Of a stretch of DNA of 64,000 nt, positions 60,201-64,000 are shown one piece after another (position 1 is the stretch's first letter; the number at the start of each line of letters is the position of its first letter). The translations under genes and the position numbers were made by a program. Where the stretch lies: positions 1-64,000 of the forward strand of contig DIVZ01000005.1 in the NCBI GenBank assembly GCA_002423395.1. The letters are read 5' to 3'. This DNA comes from Eubacteriaceae bacterium UBA6119. GTDB taxonomy: Bacteria > Bacillota > Clostridia > Eubacteriales > UBA1433. The notes beneath the pieces are model-generated. The model worked only from the letters and a program-made list of their open reading frames with translations, had not been told where the DNA came from and did no database searches.

Positions 60201-61547
60201 GAGAAAAATGTATTTCGCTCAGGCACAATAAGCAAGGTGGCGGGAAGCCTCGCAAGAAACTATGTAAAAAAATATCTCGAAGAAAAAAATCTTGAAATGA
60301 ATCAGGCGGAGCAGAAACGTCTTGAGATTGGCTGCAGCGATGTTAAGAGTACGACAGGTCAGCATCCCGGAGGTCTGATAATACTTCCCGAAGGAATGGA
60401 AATATACGAGTTCACCCCTGTTCAGTACCCTGCAAATGATGAGAGCAAAAAAGTTATAACAACATCTTTTGACTATGATGCCATAAAGGGAAGGCTTTTA
60501 AAGCTCGACTTACTCGGACACGACGATCCGACTATGATTAACGAGCTTCAGCGCCTTACCGGGTATGACGCAAAGAAAATAAAGCTTGACGATAAAAAAG
60601 TTTTAAGCCTGTTTACTTCAACTGAGGCTCTTGGTTTAAAAGACAGCAATATACTTTCCGACGTGGGTACATACGGAGTGCCGGAGTTCGGCACAAAATT
60701 TGTGCGAGAAATGTTAAAGCAGGCAAAACCTGAATGTTTTGACGATCTTATTAGGATATCAGGTCTTTCGCACGGAACGGATGTATGGGTTAACAACGCA
60801 TGTGAATATATAAAAAGCGGAACAGCCACTATAAAAAACGTAATATCTACTCGTGACAGCATAATGCTGTATCTTATACAAATGGGTATGGATTCAAAGT
60901 CTTCTTTTGACATTATGGAACGTGTAAGAAAAGGCAAGGGACTAAAAGACGGCGACGTAGAAAAAATGAAAGCGGTAAATATTGAAGATTGGTACATAGA
61001 TTCATGCAATAAAATAAAATATATGTTTCCCAAAGCTCATGCCGCCGCTTATGTTACTATGGGGTTCAGAGTTGCATATTATAAAATATATTACCCGCTG
61101 CAGTATTACTGCGCATACTTTTCAATACGTTCAAAAGATTTTGACGTTAACGCAATTCTTAAAGGGCCGGAGTTATTGCGCAAGGAAATAAAAAGCTATT
61201 ATTCTCAAAAAAGCTTGTCTCAAACGCAGAAAGATACGCTTACGACTCTTGAGATTGCTCTTGAGATGATGTGTAGAGGTTATGAATTTAAAGGCATTAC
61301 GCTTGGCGCATCGCATTACAACAATTTTATAATATCAGAAAATAAACTTGTACTGCCCTATAAAGTAATAGAAGGCGCAGGAGAAAAAGTAACTAAAAAA
61401 ATATATGAGCAGAGCTTGCTCGCGCCGTTTACATCTATTGAAGATTTTAAAAAAAGAACGCAGGCGTCTTCTGCGGTAGTAGAAGCTCTTACGAATATGG
61501 GAGCTCTTGACGGAATTCAGAAGACAGACCAGTTCGCGTTTTTTTAA
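57288..61547 (+). CDS. polC: DNA polymerase III PolC-type
   Basis: 1419-residue replicative polymerase of low-GC Gram-positive bacteria. In order: N-terminal PolC domain, OB-fold (about 220-300), PHP domain first part (VELHCHTQYSERDAVSKIEDL, near 322), inserted DEDDh 3-prime exonuclease (IIVVDVETTGL near 405 to HRALDDTIAAAKVL near 550), PHP remainder, then the polymerase core with SRGSVGSSLAA, a zinc-binding CPNC...CPEC segment, the catalytic EPDIDLNF and FRSGTISKVAGSLA. All expected catalytic motifs are present and the length is standard. The start overlaps ispG; proS, often found before polC, is absent. Confidence 0.97.
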   Translation: MKGKYLSELIDISGINNADNCIVSEIQLSKENDAVFYIEPEKKYSDDAINLISKRIQEKYPFIKHINIRQKIANTIELDTYIFNNKQNIIKYLADEHNTSAIFLDTDWKIEKNIIEISAMSDGHLYLLNNENIAQKIASYIKRNIGVEINIAFRIIKSIKKAQSEQKAVSHTDFKSVQNNENSSSSKQIKKDKIKTDITGDVIFGKIGRQTQQSLDNIYSKQTGEYITAGGKIFFAEIVETRLRSYIKLYINDDVTSAEARINADKSEIGDLYDKIKKLKNVIINGKISFDEYRNERYIQCYGLAEMEKNEYIDKAEQKRVELHCHTQYSERDAVSKIEDLFYKLSKMGHKAVAITDHAGVYAYPDAYALSERYGIKVLYGAEVYMVDDESLVLSADTDENIDCEIIVVDVETTGLCARVDEIIEIAAVKIKNGTIQQEFSSLVKPKIKVPQRITQLTSITQQMLDDADSIGDVIKRFNEFCGDCNTLCTYNSSFDSAFIDKALREAELCEKFCYLDLLHLSRRIFTELKTYKLKSVTKYLNIEIGHAHRALDDTIAAAKVLINILAAAKSDGLCSLGQLKEYRKTHVSEKKVPHSHCVILVRNHKGLKDLYRIISNSNLLHFYRRPKVFKSEIRTYKENFIVGSACDSGEIFQSFMDARSNSYIKHLSQFYDYLEIQPVGNSMHLVNDNILSSKEDIIQINKEIINLAKKTGKPFIATGDVHFTDEKHSIFRSVLLNALKFEDAENQAPLFLRNTEQMLEEFNYLDKETAYSAVVENTQFIASLTEDKIKPIPSGSYPPVMEGAEKIVSDYIYKTAHERYGENLPDLIEKSIKKEIGVIEKYNYSVLYYLAHKVVHKAYEDGYLVGSRGSVGSSLAATFLGITEVNPLPPHYVCPNCKNTEFADSNLYKVGADLPDKVCPECGCEYAKDGFDIPFECFLGFEGDKEPDIDLNFASDYQGKIHKYVEELLGEKNVFRSGTISKVAGSLARNYVKKYLEEKNLEMNQAEQKRLEIGCSDVKSTTGQHPGGLIILPEGMEIYEFTPVQYPANDESKKVITTSFDYDAIKGRLLKLDLLGHDDPTMINELQRLTGYDAKKIKLDDKKVLSLFTSTEALGLKDSNILSDVGTYGVPEFGTKFVREMLKQAKPECFDDLIRISGLSHGTDVWVNNACEYIKSGTATIKNVISTRDSIMLYLIQMGMDSKSSFDIMERVRKGKGLKDGDVEKMKAVNIEDWYIDSCNKIKYMFPKAHAAAYVTMGFRVAYYKIYYPLQYYCAYFSIRSKDFDVNAILKGPELLRKEIKSYYSQKSLSQTQKDTLTTLEIALEMMCRGYEFKGITLGASHYNNFIISENKLVLPYKVIEGAGEKVTKKIYEQSLLAPFTSIEDFKKRTQASSAVVEALTNMGALDGIQKTDQFAFF

Positions 61548-61559
61548 TAAATAAACTAG

Positions 61560-61588
61560 TTGCATTAAAATTTTAAACATGCTATAAT
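61560..61588 (+). promoter_or_regulatory. Promoter of the rimP-nusA-infB operon
   Basis: TTGCAT at 61560-61565 and TATAAT at 61583-61588, 17-bp spacer, 12 nt after the polC stop. Confidence 0.7.
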
Positions 61589-61600
61589 TTCTTAAGCATA

Positions 61601-61624
61601 AATGAGTGGGGTAACCCACTCATT
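61601..61624 (+). other. 5-prime-end hairpin of the rimP mRNA
   Basis: AATGAGTGGG-GTAA-CCCACTCATT is a perfect 10-bp stem closed by a GNRA tetraloop, placed within a few bases of the predicted transcript start. The following AAATTTT is too weak for a good terminator, so mRNA protection or a protein-binding leader is more likely. Confidence 0.5.
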
Positions 61625-61645
61625 AAATTTTACCGGAGGCAAAAT

Positions 61646-62107
61646 ATGTCTAAAATTGCAGACAAAGCGCAAGGACTTGCCCAAGACATAGCATTATCGT
61701 TAGGACTTGAATTAGTATATGTTGAATATATTAAAGAGGGTAACGCAAAAATATTAAGATTTTATATAGACAAAGAAAACGGTATTGACACTACGGATTG
61801 CGAGAATTTTTCAAGGTCGGTAAGCGCGCTTATAGACAAAGAAGAAATGATAGAAGAAAAATACTTTCTGGAAGTGTCTTCACCGGGTATTTGCCCGCCG
61901 ATCAGGAAAATCAGCGATTACAATAAATATAAGGGCAGGCAAGCTGAAATAGCGTTATTTACGGCTTATGAAGGAAGAAAAAGATTCACTGCCGAAATAA
62001 TAGGTCTATCTGAAGATGAGAAAGAAGCGATATTTAAAATAGATAATGAAGAGTTCGGAGTTCCTATAGATAAAATAAGCAAAGCCAAACTTACCTATGA
62101 ATTTTAA
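61646..62107 (+). CDS. rimP: Ribosome maturation factor RimP
   Basis: 153-residue 30S assembly factor (YlxS). The N-terminal domain contains LGLELVYVEYIKEGNAKILRFYIDKENGID and DCENFSRSVSALID; EVSSPGICPPI matches the conserved VSSPGLxRPL block though with Cys-Pro in place of the usual Asp/Glu-Arg. The C-terminal SH3-like domain follows. CGGAGG precedes the ATG. Confidence 0.95.
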   Translation: MSKIADKAQGLAQDIALSLGLELVYVEYIKEGNAKILRFYIDKENGIDTTDCENFSRSVSALIDKEEMIEEKYFLEVSSPGICPPIRKISDYNKYKGRQAEIALFTAYEGRKRFTAEIIGLSEDEKEAIFKIDNEEFGVPIDKISKAKLTYEF

Positions 62108-62118
62108 GGAGATTATAA

Positions 62119-63240
62119 ATGAACAAGGAATTTTTACAGGCGCTTGAAGAAATTCAAAAAGAAAAAGGAATTAACAAAGAAGAGCTTATAGAAGCCATAG
62201 AAAACGCTCTTATTACTACGTATAAAAAGCACTACGGAACGGAAGAAAATATATCCATAATTATTGACAGAGCAAACGGCGATGTTCGCGTTTTCTCCGT
62301 AAAGCAGGTGGTAGATGAATCTCTTCCGCTGGAAGATGAAATTCATATTGATCAGGCAAAAAAATTAAAGCCCGATGCAGAGCTGGGCGAATTTTTAAAT
62401 GTGGAAATCAACCCTAAAGATTTCGGACGCATTGCTGCGCAGAACGCGAAACAACTTGTTATTCAGAAAATAAAAGAGTCTGAGCGAAATATTATATATG
62501 ATGAGTATTTTCAAAAACAGGATGAACTCATTACAGGCATTATACAAAGAAAAGAGGCCAACAACAATATAATAGTAGACTTAGGCAAAGTAGACGGAGT
62601 GCTTAATGTGGCAAATCAGATAAAAAATGAGCATTACTATCAAGGAATGAGGCTTAAGGCGTATGTGGTGGAAGTTAAAAAAACAACAAAAGGTCCGCAT
62701 ATAGTGTTGTCAAGAAATCATATCGGTTTGTTGAGAAGATTGTTTGAGCTTGAAGTTCCCGAAATATATTCCGGAGCTGTAGAAATAAAGTCCATAGCAA
62801 GAGAAGCGGGCAACAGGGCTAAAATATCGGTATACGCCGAAGATGAAAATATTGATCCCGTAGGTTCATGTGTAGGCACAAGAGGATTAAGAGTACAAAA
62901 TATAGTAAACGAACTAAACGGGGAAAAAATAGATATTATAGAATGGAATAAAGACCCTGTAGTATATATATCAAGCGCGTTAAGTCCTGCAAAAGTTATA
63001 AGAGTAGATATTGATGAAGAAAACAAAATTGCGTATGTTGTCGTTGACGACGATCAGCTTTCTTTGGCGATAGGTAAAGAAGGTCAGAATGTACGCCTTG
63101 CGGCAAAACTAACCGGATGGAAAATTGATATTAAAAACAAAAGCGAAGATGAAAATAATCCCCAAGCGAGCGCAGAGTTTAAAAAGGAAAAAGATTTGCT
63201 TGACAGTTTAGTGGATGAAATAAACAACTTAACAAAATAA
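62119..63240 (+). CDS. nusA: Transcription termination/antitermination protein NusA
   Basis: 373-residue RNA polymerase-associated factor: N-terminal RNAP-binding domain (1-130), S1 domain (about 132-200, LITGIIQRKEANNNIIVDLGKVDGVL) and two KH domains (GSCVGTRGLRVQNIVNELNGEKIDII and SLAIGKEGQNVRLAAKLTGWKIDI). It lacks the C-terminal acidic repeats of proteobacterial NusA, as usual in Gram-positives. AAGGAG precedes the ATG. Confidence 0.97.
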   Translation: MNKEFLQALEEIQKEKGINKEELIEAIENALITTYKKHYGTEENISIIIDRANGDVRVFSVKQVVDESLPLEDEIHIDQAKKLKPDAELGEFLNVEINPKDFGRIAAQNAKQLVIQKIKESERNIIYDEYFQKQDELITGIIQRKEANNNIIVDLGKVDGVLNVANQIKNEHYYQGMRLKAYVVEVKKTTKGPHIVLSRNHIGLLRRLFELEVPEIYSGAVEIKSIAREAGNRAKISVYAEDENIDPVGSCVGTRGLRVQNIVNELNGEKIDIIEWNKDPVVYISSALSPAKVIRVDIDEENKIAYVVVDDDQLSLAIGKEGQNVRLAAKLTGWKIDIKNKSEDENNPQASAEFKKEKDLLDSLVDEINNLTK

Positions 63241-63252
63241 GGGGGACACAAC

Positions 63253-63558
63253 ATGAAAAAAGTTCCTATAAGAAGCTGTCTAATATGCAGAGAAAAATCC
63301 GATAAAAGAAGGCTTTTCAGGATAGTTAAAAATAAGGACGGAGAAATTTTTTTTGATAAAACGCTTAAAGCTAACGGGCGCGGAGCTTATGTTTGCGACA
63401 GCGATGATTGCATTGAAAAAATTAAAAACACAAACAAGCTTGATAAAACGTTTGAAATTGAAATAAACAAAGATGTTAAAGACAAAATTTATAATCAAAT
63501 ATGTGAGTTTAAGAATATAAAGGAGGGAAATGTGCATGGTAACAATAAGAGTTCATGA
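63253..63558 (+). CDS. ylxR: YlxR family RNA-binding protein (RnpM)
   Basis: 101-residue DUF448 protein; B. subtilis YlxR (RnpM) binds RNase P RNA and modulates its activity. PIRSCLICREKSDKRRLFRIV and ANGRGAYVCDSDDCIEKI are the family marks. GGGGG lies upstream of the ATG. Its 3-prime end overlaps infB by 23 nt. The L7Ae-like ylxQ gene that normally separates ylxR and infB in Bacillota is absent. Confidence 0.93.
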   Translation: MKKVPIRSCLICREKSDKRRLFRIVKNKDGEIFFDKTLKANGRGAYVCDSDDCIEKIKNTNKLDKTFEIEINKDVKDKIYNQICEFKNIKEGNVHGNNKSS

Positions 63559-64000
63559 GTTGTCAAAAGAATTGAATATACCGAGCAAAATTTTGGTAGA
63601 AGAACTTGAGAAATTAGGCATTCCCGCAAAGAATCATATGAGCGCGCTAAGCGAGCAGCAGGTTAAATATTTTAAAAATAATTATCCGCATCCGCAGGAA
63701 AAAAATAAAACAGAAACAAAAGAAGCAAAACCTGTTAAAATTGCCGCATCAGATGCAGATACACAAAAAAAACGGGATAATTCTGATAAAAAAAATACTG
63801 CGGACAATAATAATATAAAGACAAAAGACAAAAAGCCGAAACCGGCAGTTAAAACCGCCCCTGGAGCTCAAAACACAACATTCAAGAATATTAAAAGACC
63901 CAATAACGCAAAAATTGTTAAAAAGAGCAAGGGCTCATATAAAAAAGAAAAGTTAAAAAGGCTGAATAAAGAAGGCGCGGAACAAAATATTATAATTCCT
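63536..64000 (+). CDS. infB: Translation initiation factor IF-2, N-terminal part
   Basis: Partial: 155 codons to the window edge. The ATG at 63536 lies 8 nt after AAGGAGGG; the in-frame ATG at 63530 is too close to it. The protein starts VTIRVHELSKELNIPSKILV, the IF2_N module, which continues through EELEKLGIPAKNHMSALSE, followed by a lysine-rich disordered linker typical of the IF-2 N-terminal region. The GTPase domain lies beyond the window. IF-2 delivers initiator tRNA to the 30S subunit. Confidence 0.93.
   Translation, partial: MVTIRVHELSKELNIPSKILVEELEKLGIPAKNHMSALSEQQVKYFKNNYPHPQEKNKTETKEAKPVKIAASDADTQKKRDNSDKKNTADNNNIKTKDKKPKPAVKTAPGAQNTTFKNIKRPNNAKIVKKSKGSYKKEKLKRLNKEGAEQNIIIP

Noticed and set aside
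1..64000. CRISPR arrays, rRNA genes, T-box leaders and prophage modules
   Set aside because: Looked for regular short repeats, rRNA core strings, the T-box GGTGG/ACCGCG element and phage structural or integrase genes; none was found.

Overview
The window is AT-rich chromosomal DNA from an anaerobic, endospore-forming low-GC Gram-positive bacterium (Bacillota, most likely class Clostridia). The evidence is a spore germinant-receptor operon, PolC-type replicase, CodY, HslUV, an [FeFe]-hydrogenase and an Rnf complex, plus THF and TPP riboswitches and Gram-positive gene order around rplU-obgE and rpsB-infB. No rRNA, CRISPR array, transposase, integrase or phage gene was seen. One tRNA (Val-GAC) is present.

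Layout. 0.1-3.8 kb: germinant receptor operon on the minus strand in the order B-C-A. 4-8.7 kb: tRNA-Val, pncB, ddl, a DUF1934 gene and argS. 9-13.2 kb: a three-gene electron-bifurcating [FeFe]-hydrogenase. 13.4-18.4 kb: rnfCDGEAB. Both energy operons have a Rex-like inverted repeat just upstream of their promoter. 18.4-20.7 kb: an unrecognised coiled-coil/disordered protein and a cell-wall amidase behind a near-perfect CodY box. 20.7-25 kb: rplU, rpmA, obgE, yhbY, nadD, yqeK, traX. 25-27.5 kb: an MFS transporter and an Orr/YhfX-type racemase. 27.6-32 kb: a THF riboswitch heading folT-fhs-fchA-folD-YCII, a one-carbon module. 32-38.4 kb: comEC (without its metallo-beta-lactamase domain), holA, TPP riboswitch-thiT, two PHP-domain enzymes and a BASS-family transporter. 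38.6-42.7 kb: an HpcH/HpaI aldolase, then a minus-strand pair (CapA-SGNH fusion, hexapeptide acyltransferase) enclosed by two copies of the aldolase 3-prime end and terminator, then a small DUF7674-like gene. 42.7-50.5 kb: yifB/comM, dprA, topA, hslV, hslU, codY. 50.5-64 kb: rpsB, tsf, pyrH, frr, uppS, cdsA, rseP, ispG, polC, rimP, nusA, ylxR and the start of infB.

How the genes fit together. Rnf couples ferredoxin oxidation to NAD+ reduction and ion pumping, and the HydABC hydrogenase couples NADH and ferredoxin to H2; together they balance fermentative or acetogenic redox. Fhs, FchA and FolD interconvert formate and methylene-THF. FolD lacks the usual cyclohydrolase lysine, which fits FchA supplying that step. 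The rest is mostly core information processing and envelope synthesis.

The most unusual points are: the duplicated aldolase tail around the CapA-SGNH/acyltransferase pair; L27 without the N-terminal extension typical of Bacillota together with loss of the prp gene; the CodY box in front of an unknown gene; Rex-like sites before both energy operons; and several genes missing from otherwise conserved clusters (prp, trmFO/xerC, dxr, proS, ylxQ). Everything here was read by eye; no database search or folding program was run.
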